Shown: piece after piece, positions 44,352-52,338 of the stretch
Numbering within the stretch: the stretch's first letter is position 1
Layout: every line of letters begins with the position of its first letter
Source: G032773895 sp965248935
GTDB taxonomy: Bacteria; Pseudomonadota; Gammaproteobacteria; Pseudomonadales; Cellvibrionaceae
NCBI GenBank assembly: GCA_965248935.1
Contig: OZ252214.1
Span: forward strand, 2,976,001-3,040,000
Direction of reading: 5' to 3'
DNA: 64,000 nt
Notes under the pieces: model-generated
What the model saw: the letters and a program-made list of their open reading frames with translations, nothing else
What the model was told of the DNA's origin: nothing
Databases searched by the model: none
Made by a program: the position numbers and the translations under genes

Positions 44352-47006
44352 ATGCTAGAGGATACCGACAATCTCGAAACCCGAGAGTGGTTAGATGCGC
44401 TGGAGTCCGTAATTAAGTACAGTGGCTCAGAGCGTGCAGCTTATCTTTTGTCTCAGCTTGCAAACAAAGCGACACAGACTGGGGTTAGATTACCCTCTGC
44501 TATTACCACCCCATATGTGAATACTATTCCGTCTAGTGATGAAAAGCGCATACCTGGCGACCTATTTATCGAACGAAAAATTCGCTCGTTAGTTCGTTGG
44601 AATGCAATGGCGATGGTTATGCGCGCCAACGACAATGATGACGGTTTGGGTGGCCATATCTCTACCTTTTCTTCCGCAGCCACACTATACGAAGTGGGCT
44701 TTAACCATTTCTTCCGTGGCAACAATGGCGAGCAGTTGGGCGATTTAGTCTTCTTTCAGGGCCACAGTGCCCCGGGCATTTATGCGCGTTCCTACTTGGA
44801 AGGGCGTTTATCTGAAGAGCAGTTGGATAACTTTCGTCGTGAAGTCGATGGTAATGGACTGTCCTCCTACCCACACCCTTGGTTAATGCCAGACTACTGG
44901 CAGTTCCCGACAGTCTCTATGGGCTTAGGGCCTATCCAGGCCATTTATCAAGCCCACGTCATGCGTTATATGTCTGCTCGTGGTTTGTCGCCTCGTGGTG
45001 ATCGGCAGGTATGGGCCTTCCTTGGCGACGGTGAAACCGATGAGCCGGAATCCTTGGGCGCAATTTCTTTAGCCGGTCGTGAGCAACTTGAGAACCTAAC
45101 CTTTGTTATCAACTGTAACCTACAGCGTCTTGATGGCCCCGTTCGTGGTAACGGCAAAATCATGCAGGAGCTGGAAGGTGTTTTCCGTGGAGCCGGTTGG
45201 AATGTTATCAAGCTAGTCTGGGGGCATTTGTGGGACAGCTTGTTAGAAAAAGATACAACGGGCCTTCTGCAAAAGCGCATGAATGAAGTCGTCGATGGTG
45301 AGTTACAAAATTATAAAGCCAATGGAGGAGCCTATACACGTAAGCACTTCTTTGGTAAATACCCTGAATTATTGGCGTTGGTGCAAAACCTCTCCGACGA
45401 CGACATTATGAAACTAAATCGTGGAGGCCATGACCCGCAGAAAGTATATGCGGCCTACGCAGAAGCGGCGGCCCACAAAGGCCAACCAAGTGTTATTTTA
45501 GTGCAAACCGTTAAAGGTTACGGTCTGGGTGCCGCAGGCGAATCGGCCAATATTACGCACTCTGTGAAGAAGCTTGATATTGAAAGTTTGAAAAAGTTTC
45601 GTGATCGTTTTGGCATCCCCGTTTCCGATGATGACCTTAAAAACGTTCCCTATTATCGCCCTGCGCCCGACTCACCTGAAATGGTATACATGCGTAAGCG
45701 CCGTGAAGAACTGGGTGGTTACCTGCCTGCTCGTCAAGCTGACTTCGAAGCGCTCCAAACACCGTCATTGGACGCCTTTAAAGGGCTGTTAAAGTCTACA
45801 GGTGAGCGTGAAATCTCTACTACCATGGCCTTTGTACGTTATCTTTCCTCCTTGGCGAAAGATAAAAACATGGGCAAACAGGTTGTACCGATTGTGCCAG
45901 ACGAAGCCCGTACCTTTGGTATGGAAGGCATGTTCCGTCAGTTAGGTATCTACTCTTCGGAAGGCCAAAAATATACCCCGCATGATCACGACCAGATTAT
46001 GTACTACAAAGAAGACAAACAGGGGCAAATCCTTGAAGAGGGGATTAACGAAGCTGGTGCTATGTCAGCGTGGATCGCCTGTGGTATCTCCTATAGCACC
46101 TACAACATACCACTTGTACCTTTCTATATTTACTACTCCATGTTTGGTTTCCAACGTATTGGTGACTTGGCATGGTTGGCCGGTGATATTCAAGCTCGTG
46201 GTTTCTTGATTGGCGCAACCTCTGGCCGCACCACCTTGAACGGTGAAGGCTTACAGCACCAAGACGGCCATAGTCACTTGATGGCCAATACCATTCCAAA
46301 CTGTAAATCTTACGACCCGACATACGCATACGAATTAGCCGTCATTATTACCGATGGCATGAAGCGCATGTTTGAGCAGAAAGTTAACGGTTTCTATTAC
46401 ATCACCACCATGAATGAAAACTATGTTCACCCTGCAATGCCCATAGGTGCTGAAGACGGCATTATTCGCGGTATCTACAAGCTAAAAGACGGTAAGAAAA
46501 GCGTTAAAAAGAAAAAAGTTCAATTGATGGGTTCCGGTTCTATCCTGCGTGAAGTGGAAGCTGCGGCTGAAATCTTACGTGATGATTGGGGTGTTGAATC
46601 GGACATTTGGAGTGTGACCAGTGTTAACGAATTGACTCGTGATGGTCTAGCCGTTGAGCGTTGGAATATGCTTCACCCTGAGCAAGAGCCCCGCAAGGCG
46701 TATATGACCGAGCAACTAGAGAGCAACGAAGGGCCATTTATTATTTCTACAGATTACATAAAATCCTATGCTGAACAGTTACGTGCTTTTATCCCTGGTT
46801 CGTATACTGTTTTGGGGACCGATGGGTTTGGCCGCAGTGATAGCCGTTCGAAGTTGCGTCACTTCTTTGAGGTTGATCGTCACTTCGTCGTGGTTGCTGC
46901 ACTGAGAGCGCTTGCTGGCGAAGGTAAGATGCAAAAGTCTGATGTCGTAGACGCCATCAAGAAATACGGCATAGATCCTGAAAAAACTGACCCGATGACT
47001 TGCTAA
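44352..47006 (+). CDS. aceE: Pyruvate dehydrogenase E1 component (homodimeric)
   Basis: 884 residues, the single-chain alpha2-type E1. ThDP-binding motif GDGETDEPESLG ... NCNLQRLDGPVRGN matches the GDG-NN motif; the C-terminal transketolase-like pyrimidine and C domains are complete (ALRALAGEGKM end). Decarboxylates pyruvate and acetylates the lipoyl arms of AceF. Start ATG 44352 has GAGGAG upstream. Operon with aceF after 15 bp. Confidence 0.97.
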   Translation: MLEDTDNLETREWLDALESVIKYSGSERAAYLLSQLANKATQTGVRLPSAITTPYVNTIPSSDEKRIPGDLFIERKIRSLVRWNAMAMVMRANDNDDGLGGHISTFSSAATLYEVGFNHFFRGNNGEQLGDLVFFQGHSAPGIYARSYLEGRLSEEQLDNFRREVDGNGLSSYPHPWLMPDYWQFPTVSMGLGPIQAIYQAHVMRYMSARGLSPRGDRQVWAFLGDGETDEPESLGAISLAGREQLENLTFVINCNLQRLDGPVRGNGKIMQELEGVFRGAGWNVIKLVWGHLWDSLLEKDTTGLLQKRMNEVVDGELQNYKANGGAYTRKHFFGKYPELLALVQNLSDDDIMKLNRGGHDPQKVYAAYAEAAAHKGQPSVILVQTVKGYGLGAAGESANITHSVKKLDIESLKKFRDRFGIPVSDDDLKNVPYYRPAPDSPEMVYMRKRREELGGYLPARQADFEALQTPSLDAFKGLLKSTGEREISTTMAFVRYLSSLAKDKNMGKQVVPIVPDEARTFGMEGMFRQLGIYSSEGQKYTPHDHDQIMYYKEDKQGQILEEGINEAGAMSAWIACGISYSTYNIPLVPFYIYYSMFGFQRIGDLAWLAGDIQARGFLIGATSGRTTLNGEGLQHQDGHSHLMANTIPNCKSYDPTYAYELAVIITDGMKRMFEQKVNGFYYITTMNENYVHPAMPIGAEDGIIRGIYKLKDGKKSVKKKKVQLMGSGSILREVEAAAEILRDDWGVESDIWSVTSVNELTRDGLAVERWNMLHPEQEPRKAYMTEQLESNEGPFIISTDYIKSYAEQLRAFIPGSYTVLGTDGFGRSDSRSKLRHFFEVDRHFVVVAALRALAGEGKMQKSDVVDAIKKYGIDPEKTDPMTC

Positions 47007-47021
47007 TAGGAGCCTTATTCA

Positions 47022-48959
47022 GTGGCCAAAGAAATTATCAAAGTACCTGATATTGGTGGTTCCGAAAACGTCGATATAATTGAAGTCTGTATTGTACCGG
47101 GCGACGTCATCGAAGTGGAAGAATCGCTCGTTGTCCTAGAGTCGGATAAGGCTTCGATGGACATACCCAGTACCTTAGCGGGTAAGGTTTTATCCGTATT
47201 CCTGAAAGAGGGCGACACCTGCTCCGAAGGTGATGCGATTATTGAAATTGAAACTGAAGCATCATCTTCAGAGAGTGTAGTGGAAGCCGAGGCTGCCCCT
47301 ACATCTACAGCAACTCCTACACCAGCCCCCACAAAGTCGAAGGCCGTCTCTGCAAAAGATGTGCATGTGAATGTTCCCGAGCTAGGGGGGGATTCAAGCG
47401 CAAACGTAATTGAAATTTGTGTATCCGTAGGTGATCAGGTCTCCGAAGGTGATTCACTTATTGTTCTAGAAAGTGATAAAGCTTCAATGGAAGTTCCCTC
47501 TTCCGCCAGTGGCACCGTAGTGAGCATCTCGATTCAAGAAGGGGCAAAAGCATTAGAGGGAGATGAAATTCTAACGCTCAAAACAGAAACTCCGGTACAG
47601 GAGAGTGAGTCTCCCCAGCCTGCTAGCAGCACTGCTTCTAATAGTACTTCCAACAGCGTCTCTCAAAGCCCAAGTACATCCGTCATCAATGTGGATGTTC
47701 CCGATCTAGGTGGGGATGACAATGTAGAAGTGATCGAAGTCTGTATTGCCGAAGACGATGACGTGGCCGAAGGGGACTCGCTGATTGTTCTTGAAAGCGA
47801 TAAAGCCTCTATGGAAGTACCCTCACCTGCATCGGGCAAGGTCGTAAAACTGGTGATTTCCGAAGGCGATAAAGTTGGCGTTGGGCACCCCATTCTACAG
47901 TTGGAAGTCTCAGGGCCTATTGAGCCTGCCGTACAAGAAACGGCAGAACCCACCTCAAACGACGTTTCCGTTGCCGCAGCAAAAATTAAATCTTCTCGCC
48001 CGCAAACCAGCAATGAACTACACCCACAGCTTACATCTTCAGACAGTGTTTATGCCGGGCCAGCGGTTAGAAAAATAGCCCGTGAACTGGGCGTGGACCT
48101 CAATAGGGTGCCCTCAAGTGGGCCTAAAGGTCGTCTTACTAAAGATGATATCAATAACTACGTTAAATCGATAATGCAAAATCGATCCACTGCGCCTTCA
48201 GCAACAGGAATTACCGGCGGCTCTGGCATTCCGCCCATTCCAGAAGTGGACTTTTCCAAATTTGGTGAAGTTAAACTGCAAAAAATGACTAAAATTCAAA
48301 AGATTACCGCAGCTAATATGACACGGAACTGGTTAAATATTCCACATGTTACCCAGTTTGACGACGCAGATATTACAGACCTAGAAAGCTTCCGTAAGGG
48401 AATGAAAGCCGAAGCGGAAAAAGCCGGAGTGAAATTAACACCATTGCCCTTTCTTCTTAAAGCCTGTGCTGCTGCATTAAAAGTGCTACCGCAGTTTAAT
48501 GTTTCAGTTCATGCGGACGGAGAGCAGATAGTACAAAAGAAATACATTCATATTGGTGTAGCGGTTGCTACACCTAATGGCTTGCTAGTACCTGTTATTC
48601 GAGACGTGGATCAAAAAGGTTTATTTGAACTGGCCAAAGAATCTATTGAACTGGCGAATAAAGCGCGTGAAGGAAAATTAAAACTCGCTGAAATGCAAGG
48701 TGGCTGTTTTACTATTTCCAGCTTAGGGCCTATTGGTGGTAAAGGTTTTACGCCGATTGTCAACGCGCCTGAAGTGGCAATACTCGGTGTTTCTAAAGCG
48801 GCAACTCAACCCGTCTGGGACGGTAATGCATTTGTTCCAAAGCAAATGCTGCCTCTTTGCTTATCCTACGATCATCGAGCAATTAATGGCGTGGATGGAG
48901 GCATGTTTATGGGCTTTCTCACTTCGACATTAGGTGATGTAAGAAAGCTTCTTCTGTAA
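47022..48959 (+). CDS. aceF: Dihydrolipoyl acetyltransferase E2 with three lipoyl domains
   Basis: 645 residues from GTG 47022. Three tandem lipoyl domains with lipoylated lysines in ESDKAS at residues 43, 153 and 261, joined by Ala/Pro/Ser/Thr linkers; peripheral subunit-binding domain (AGPAVRKIARELGVDLNRVP) at about 345-380; catalytic core ending with SYDHRAINGVDGG, containing the active-site His. Transfers acetyl groups to CoA. No lpd gene follows, so E3 must be encoded elsewhere. Confidence 0.97.
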   Translation: MAKEIIKVPDIGGSENVDIIEVCIVPGDVIEVEESLVVLESDKASMDIPSTLAGKVLSVFLKEGDTCSEGDAIIEIETEASSSESVVEAEAAPTSTATPTPAPTKSKAVSAKDVHVNVPELGGDSSANVIEICVSVGDQVSEGDSLIVLESDKASMEVPSSASGTVVSISIQEGAKALEGDEILTLKTETPVQESESPQPASSTASNSTSNSVSQSPSTSVINVDVPDLGGDDNVEVIEVCIAEDDDVAEGDSLIVLESDKASMEVPSPASGKVVKLVISEGDKVGVGHPILQLEVSGPIEPAVQETAEPTSNDVSVAAAKIKSSRPQTSNELHPQLTSSDSVYAGPAVRKIARELGVDLNRVPSSGPKGRLTKDDINNYVKSIMQNRSTAPSATGITGGSGIPPIPEVDFSKFGEVKLQKMTKIQKITAANMTRNWLNIPHVTQFDDADITDLESFRKGMKAEAEKAGVKLTPLPFLLKACAAALKVLPQFNVSVHADGEQIVQKKYIHIGVAVATPNGLLVPVIRDVDQKGLFELAKESIELANKAREGKLKLAEMQGGCFTISSLGPIGGKGFTPIVNAPEVAILGVSKAATQPVWDGNAFVPKQMLPLCLSYDHRAINGVDGGMFMGFLTSTLGDVRKLLL

Positions 48960-48992
48960 AAAACAAATACAATGTAAGGTATTGAAAAATGG

Positions 48993-49024
48993 AAAGCGAG
49001 CCCATGCTCGCTTTCGCTTTTTTT
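48993..49024 (+). terminator. Terminator after aceEF
   Basis: AAAGCGAGC (48993-49001) pairs with GCTCGCTTT (49006-49014) with loop CCAT, followed by a long T run (49017-49024). Marks the end of the core region; the accessory island begins after it. From here to 49237 there is no convincing gene (a TTG-started 84-codon frame at 49062 is not supported). Confidence 0.9.
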
Positions 49025-49237
49025 GTAAAAACCGAGCAATATTATTTAAACTAACAAAAAATTGTCAGACCCTTTTCATATTCTTTTACGTAAAGCCTAT
49101 TTAAAATATACAGCACATGCACCGCTCACCATTCGACCGCATTTAGCCGGTGCGTTAACAACATGCATACTCACATCCTTCGGAGTGACCTCGGAAAACG
49201 CTACTACACAGGCAAAATTATCGTTTTCGCCAACGAC

Positions 49238-49392
49238 AATAAAACACCTCATTAGCTGGCTTCATGCAATAAGGCTTTCATCTTTCGAGTTAAGTTTTGT
49301 CGCTATATCTCATTAGGAGAATATTTGTTAGCATACAAATGTTCACTAAATGGAGCTAGTAAACTATGAACTTACCTAAAAAGACCATTTTC
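49238..49392 (+). repeat. 155-bp direct repeat, copy 1
   Basis: Identical to 50160-50314 (offset 922). It covers the upstream region, ribosome binding site and first nine codons of a 66-aa gene. Its left edge is the junction where copy 2 cuts into the start of the minus-strand 96-codon frame. Confidence 0.9.
49323..49340. promoter_or_regulatory. Palindromic operator candidate, copy 1
   Basis: ATTTGT-N6-ACAAAT, perfect 6-bp arms, 26 bp upstream of the 66-aa gene start and just downstream of a weak promoter-like TTGTCG / AATATT pair. Repeated identically in copy 2. Confidence 0.4.
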
Positions 49393-49566
49393 GTTGTACT
49401 ACTGATAGCAGTTATAGCGATTATGACTATGGCCGCTATTGTGCATTTATATGAACAGGACCCCCAACATGCAATGGTTATGGCCTCAATACTATTAATA
49501 ACGACAACTATTAGCCTAGTTAGAGATCATTTTAAAAATAAGAATGCCAGTAAACCAGAGCGTTAA
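49366..49566 (+). CDS. Small two-TM membrane protein, family A copy 1
   Basis: 66 residues: basic start MNLPKKT, TM1 about 8-27, a conserved YEQDP turn, TM2 about 38-52, and a strongly basic tail HFKNKNASKPER. Paralogous to the genes at 49775 and 50288; the DNA at both ends is nearly identical with the 50288 copy while the TM-encoding middle has diverged. GGAG about 10 nt upstream of ATG. The stop faces the remnant of a convergent family B gene. Unknown function; size and topology resemble small toxin, holin-like or immunity proteins. Confidence 0.65.
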   Translation: MNLPKKTIFVVLLIAVIAIMTMAAIVHLYEQDPQHAMVMASILLITTTISLVRDHFKNKNASKPER

Positions 49567-49618
49567 AACGATACAATACGATTTACTGATTTAGCTGATG
49601 CCAACTTCCTCGCTATTT
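49515..49618 (+). repeat. 104-bp direct repeat, 3' block copy 1
   Basis: Matches 50437-50540 with about three mismatches, at the same offset of 922 bp as the upstream 155-bp repeat. Encodes the tail of the 66-aa protein and, on the other strand, the last residues of family B. Confidence 0.85.
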
Positions 49619-49620
49619 TA
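49563..49620 (-). pseudogene. 3' remnant of a family B (minus-strand) gene
   Basis: Read on the minus strand, this encodes KIARKLASAKSVNRIVSF plus stop, the same C terminus as the intact family B gene at 50485. Everything upstream of it is lost, so copy 1 of the module retains only this stub. Confidence 0.7.
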
Positions 49621-49719
49621 TAAACCATAAACCTCAGAGCTTTTTTTAAGACGACACTAAGACCAAATTTTATCATTATTTCCAAACAGAAAGTGGCATT
49701 TAAGCTGCTCTTTTATTTT

Positions 49720-49748
49720 TTGCTTGCTTGTCCTTACTCACATATAAT
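49720..49748 (+). promoter_or_regulatory. Sigma70-type promoter of family A copy 2
   Basis: -35 TTGCTT (49720-49725), 17-bp spacer, -10 TATAAT (49743-49748), 26 bp before ATG 49775. Confidence 0.6.
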
Positions 49749-49774
49749 CTAGCTTTACTAAATGGAGTTTACTC

Positions 49775-49933
49775 ATGTTTGCGCCTCCCAAAATCAAATA
49801 TATTTTTATTGTTGCAATTGTGGCTCTTTCTGTTTTCGCAGTCATATCTCATTATCAGCAAGACCCCAAAACGGGAGAAAACACTAAATTGAAACCTGCC
49901 TACGAACAGAATCAGCAGAGGCGAGATTTTTAG
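49775..49933 (+). CDS. Small membrane protein, family A copy 2 (truncated/fused)
   Basis: 52 residues: basic start, one TM segment (IFIVAIVALSVFAVIS), then HYQQDPKTGEN, which aligns with YEQDPKKG of the other family members. The second TM and basic tail are missing. Instead the last 15 or so codons (from about 49884) read through the antisense of the family B gene's 3' end, a 50-bp overlap, as expected from a deletion that fused the two. The upstream CTAAATGGAG.. ribosome-binding region resembles that of the other copies. Too short for most gene finders. Confidence 0.5.
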   Translation: MFAPPKIKYIFIVAIVALSVFAVISHYQQDPKTGENTKLKPAYEQNQQRRDF

Positions 49934-50174
49934 CTACTTCTGCGGGAAACTCATCTAAACTAAACTCTACAGTTTTGGTTATTGAGTGAGCTTGTCCCCC
50001 CCTATGCATAGTAATGTTTGAAGGATAGAAAAAAGTTGTTAATGCGCTATAAACACCTCCGATCACAGCAGATGTTATTGTCGCAACTCCCAGGGTAATA
50101 AGTGAAATAGTTAGAACCATCCCTCCGCTAAAATGAACTCTGGCTGTCTTATCTTTTATAATAAAACACCTCAT
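49884..50174 (-). pseudogene. Family B membrane protein, 5'-truncated copy
   Basis: 96 codons from ATG 50174 to 49884. The part KTARVHFSGGMVLTISLITLG onward aligns with the second half of the 193-aa protein encoded at 50485-51066: hydrophobic hairpin, FFYPS-TMHRG motif, then VEFSLDEFPAEVAKNLASA. The N-terminal 90 or so residues are absent, replaced by a start codon created at the junction with the 155-bp repeat copy 2, and the about 40-residue loop after TMHRG is also missing. Could still be expressed as a short form. Confidence 0.6.
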
Positions 50175-50314
50175 TAGCTGGCTTCATGCAATAAGGCTTT
50201 CATCTTTCGAGTTAAGTTTTGTCGCTATATCTCATTAGGAGAATATTTGTTAGCATACAAATGTTCACTAAATGGAGCTAGTAAACTATGAACTTACCTA
50301 AAAAGACCATTTTC
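50160..50314 (+). repeat. 155-bp direct repeat, copy 2
   Basis: Identical to 49238-49392. Its left edge lies inside the start of the truncated family B frame, marking the recombination junction. Confidence 0.9.
50245..50262. promoter_or_regulatory. Palindromic operator candidate, copy 2
   Basis: Same ATTTGT-N6-ACAAAT palindrome as copy 1, 26 bp upstream of ATG 50288. Confidence 0.4.
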
Positions 50315-50488
50315 ATGTTACTACTAATAATCGTGTCAGCGATTATAGGTATAGCTGCTGTTACAAATATGTACGAACAAGACCCCAAAAAAGGTATTTT
50401 TATGGCCCTTTTAATCTCTGTAACAATAGCTATTATCCTAGTTAGGGATCATTTTAAAAATAAGAATGCCAGTAAACCAGAGCGTTAA
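50288..50488 (+). CDS. Small two-TM membrane protein, family A copy 3
   Basis: 66 residues, same layout as the 49366 copy: identical first nine residues, YEQDPKKG turn, second TM, and identical HFKNKNASKPER tail. Convergent with and overlapping the stop of the family B gene at 50485 by 4 bp. Probably the only complete family A/family B pair in the array. Confidence 0.65.
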   Translation: MNLPKKTIFMLLLIIVSAIIGIAAVTNMYEQDPKKGIFMALLISVTIAIILVRDHFKNKNASKPER

Positions 50489-50540
50489 AACGATACAATA
50501 CGATTTACTGATTTGGCTGATGCCAATTTCCTCGCTATTT
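50437..50540 (+). repeat. 104-bp direct repeat, 3' block copy 2
   Basis: Near-identical to 49515-49618; contains the shared convergent stop region of families A and B. Confidence 0.85.
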
Positions 50541-51066
50541 CCTCGGGGAATTCATCAAGATTAAACTCAACCATTCGTATTTTCTCATAAGTCTGCTTTC
50601 CTGAGTGATCGATAACTTTCCCCGTTATCTTTTTATGAATAAAACACAAACTTTTTACAGATGTGTGCCAACTGTAGGTGTATTCCATGTCGAGGAGTAT
50701 TCTATCTCCCCGGTGCATGGTGACCGGGGATGGATAGAAAAAGGATATTAAAGTAGTAGCGGCACCGCCAATTGCAAACGCAGGCAATGCCGCTATACCT
50801 AAGATCAATAAAGAAGTAGAAATAGCCATCGACCCTGAATATTGAGCCATACGAGCTTTATCTGATAAAGACTTATTCCACCTATCAGCGGCCTCATTAG
50901 AGTCAAACTGAACTGTTGTTGACAACTTATTAGAAAGACGCTCACTCGCCCCACAATTTGGCGCCTTTCCTATGCCTTGCCAGTAGCCGCCATCACTAAA
51001 ATTAACCATACTACGACATTTTTGTTCAATCATTTTTTTCTCTGCTTGAGATAGATGTACCCTCAT
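50485..51066 (-). CDS. Family B membrane protein, full-length, unknown function
   Basis: 193 residues from ATG 51066, chosen because AAAGGAAA lies 5 nt upstream (ATG 51084 has none). N-terminal 75 residues soluble with CRSMVNFSDGGYWQG and two further-spaced Cys, then a hydrophobic hairpin (about 87-120, SMAISTSLLILGIAALPAFAIGG split by Pro), FFYPSPVTMHRGD, a beta-rich loop, and the conserved MVEFNLDEFPEEIARKLASA tail. Downstream of the 92-aa gene on the same strand. No known family recognised; could be a membrane-active effector or its partner. Confidence 0.6.
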   Translation of the reverse strand: MRVHLSQAEKKMIEQKCRSMVNFSDGGYWQGIGKAPNCGASERLSNKLSTTVQFDSNEAADRWNKSLSDKARMAQYSGSMAISTSLLILGIAALPAFAIGGAATTLISFFYPSPVTMHRGDRILLDMEYTYSWHTSVKSLCFIHKKITGKVIDHSGKQTYEKIRMVEFNLDEFPEEIARKLASAKSVNRIVSF

Positions 51067-51138
51067 AAGTATTTCCTTTTGCATTCGATAAATGGGGTTT
51101 GAATAGCGTTATTTGATGTGTAAAAAACGTGGTAATAT

Positions 51139-51417
51139 TCAAATTAAACTAGGCGGAAAAGCGAGTATGTTTTCGTCTTGATTTTTTTGAGAGCGGATTT
51201 TACTGAGACGTAACGACATAAGCTTACCAATGATGGGGCCAATATCTTCCCCTAGTGAGCTTATATTTTTGACTGCATCTGTTAGAGCGCGGTTATAGAT
51301 TTCTTCTTCAAAATCTAAAAAGAAGCTTTCTAGGGCTTTATTAGGGTTTTTTGAGTCTAGAGCAGAAGCCAAGCGCTGTACCCAAACTTCCATCGTACCT
51401 TCATACCAATCTGACAT
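51139..51417 (-). CDS. 92-aa leader-family protein
   Basis: Soluble, acidic, helical protein with MSDWYEGTMEVWVQRLASAL at the start and EEEIYNRALTDAVKNISSLG in the middle. A clear homologue, broken by two frameshifts, lies at 57737-57967 directly before an AHH toxin gene. Here it precedes the family B gene by 72 bp. AAGGAA lies 9 nt upstream of ATG 51417. Its repeated position before different genes suggests an adaptor, chaperone or regulator of a payload operon; function unknown. Confidence 0.65.
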   Translation of the reverse strand: MSDWYEGTMEVWVQRLASALDSKNPNKALESFFLDFEEEIYNRALTDAVKNISSLGEDIGPIIGKLMSLRLSKIRSQKNQDENILAFPPSLI

Positions 51418-51489
51418 TTTAAAATATTCCTTGTTTCCGTTTAGTTGTCAAAGTGTCCATGCACTACTTGGATGGGTTTTCCCCATTGG

Positions 51490-51605
51490 CGATGGACTGC
51501 ACAGGTTCGAACTACCGCTACAAGCAACGGCCCCTTACGCAAGCGCAAGGGTGCCCGTACAGTCCACCATAGCGGACTGTGCTTGTAGAACGGAGTTCGA
51601 ATCCC
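51490..51605. repeat. Large structured palindromic element
   Basis: An imperfect outer inverted repeat (GTTCGAACTACCGCTACAAGCA at 51505-51526, written as GTTCGAACTA then CCGCTACAAGCA, against TGCTTGTAG..CGGAGTTCGAA at 51580-51601) encloses two inner hairpins: CCCTT/AAGGG (51532-51551) and ACAGTCC/GGACTGT (51559-51580). The whole can fold as a branched structure on either strand. It sits upstream of the minus-strand 92-aa gene. Not a tRNA despite a TTCGAATCC string. Confidence 0.55.
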
Positions 51606-51799
51606 GACCGAATTTGTATCCGGCAACGGGACTCTAAAGGAGGTGCAATACTCTGTCAATTGGCTAATGCATTGATAGGAATATTTTTTTGGAAGGAGTG
51701 CTTTTTTATACAACGAAAAACGAATGATTGACGCTTCGTGGACTTTCCCATTACCTTGGGCTTGTCTAAGGTTTTTTATAGTTTTTAACTGCGTAGCGT

Positions 51800-52338
51800 A
51801 AATCTCGGGGGCTTGCCCCGAGCTGGATAGCGTACAATGGCTTTAGCCATTGCAAGGTATCCCGCTTATGGATTTACAACGAAATACGCATCATGTTTAT
51901 AGGTTAATGTACCACTTTGTGTGGATTCCAAAATATAGGCACAAAATATTTATTGAACCATATAGAAGTGCTTTGAAGTCGATAATTGGGAAAATTGGAT
52001 ACGACTATGATATAGAAATAGTTGAATTGGAAGTGCCAACCGATCATATTCATATGGTGGTGAGAACTGAGCCTAAAGCGTCTCCATCAGACGTAATACA
52101 GGTGATTAAGAGTATTTCAGCGAGAGAATTTTTTAGATTGTATCCAGAGATTAAAAAGGAATACTTTTGGGGTGGTAAGTTGTGGACTCAGAGTTATTTT
52201 GTGGAGACGATAGGCAACGCTAGTGAGGATGTCATCCGCAAATATGTACAAGATCAGCTTAAGGATATGAGTGTCGGCGAAGAGAACGGTCGGCAGCTCG
52301 GATTGTTTTGAAACTCGGTCGCTTGCGGCCGAGAATTT
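51800..52338 (+). mobile_element. IS200-type insertion sequence (IS200/IS605 family)
   Basis: A single tnpA gene flanked by matching end hairpins: left CTCGGGG-CCCCGAG (51804-51822) and right CTCGGTCG-CGGCCGAG with the same CTTG loop (52314-52333). A second hairpin, CAATGGC/GCCATTG (51835-51852), lies over the tnpA ribosome-binding region, as in IS200. Exact ends cannot be fixed because the flanks are themselves remnants; the right edge abuts an IS66 fragment. Confidence 0.75.
51868..52311 (+). CDS. tnpA: IS200/IS605 family transposase TnpA
   Basis: 147 residues from ATG 51868. Y1 transposase: N-terminal VYRLMYHFVWIPKYRHKI, the HUH motif in PTDHIHMVV, and the catalytic Tyr near ASEDVIRKYVQDQ. 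Single-strand transposition between end hairpins. The frame is complete and undamaged, so the element may be active. No tnpB is present. Confidence 0.93.
   Translation: MDLQRNTHHVYRLMYHFVWIPKYRHKIFIEPYRSALKSIIGKIGYDYDIEIVELEVPTDHIHMVVRTEPKASPSDVIQVIKSISAREFFRLYPEIKKEYFWGGKLWTQSYFVETIGNASEDVIRKYVQDQLKDMSVGEENGRQLGLF

Noticed and set aside
49062..49316. 84-codon frame after aceEF
   Set aside because: TTG start without ribosome binding site, and its second half is the non-coding strand context of the 155-bp repeat, which serves as upstream region for the next gene.
49238..50540. Integron cassette array
   Set aside because: Repeats are present, but no GTTRRRY core or attC-like inverted structure is seen, no integrase is nearby, and genes are convergent rather than all in one direction.
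51590..51615. tRNA-like T-arm string (GTTCGAATCC)
   Set aside because: No 5-bp T stem, anticodon arm or acceptor stem can be built around it; it is part of the large palindrome.
51441..51713. 90-codon minus-strand frame over the palindrome
   Set aside because: It lies across the inverted repeat, has no protein-like pattern I recognise and no ribosome binding site; more likely a by-product of the structured DNA.
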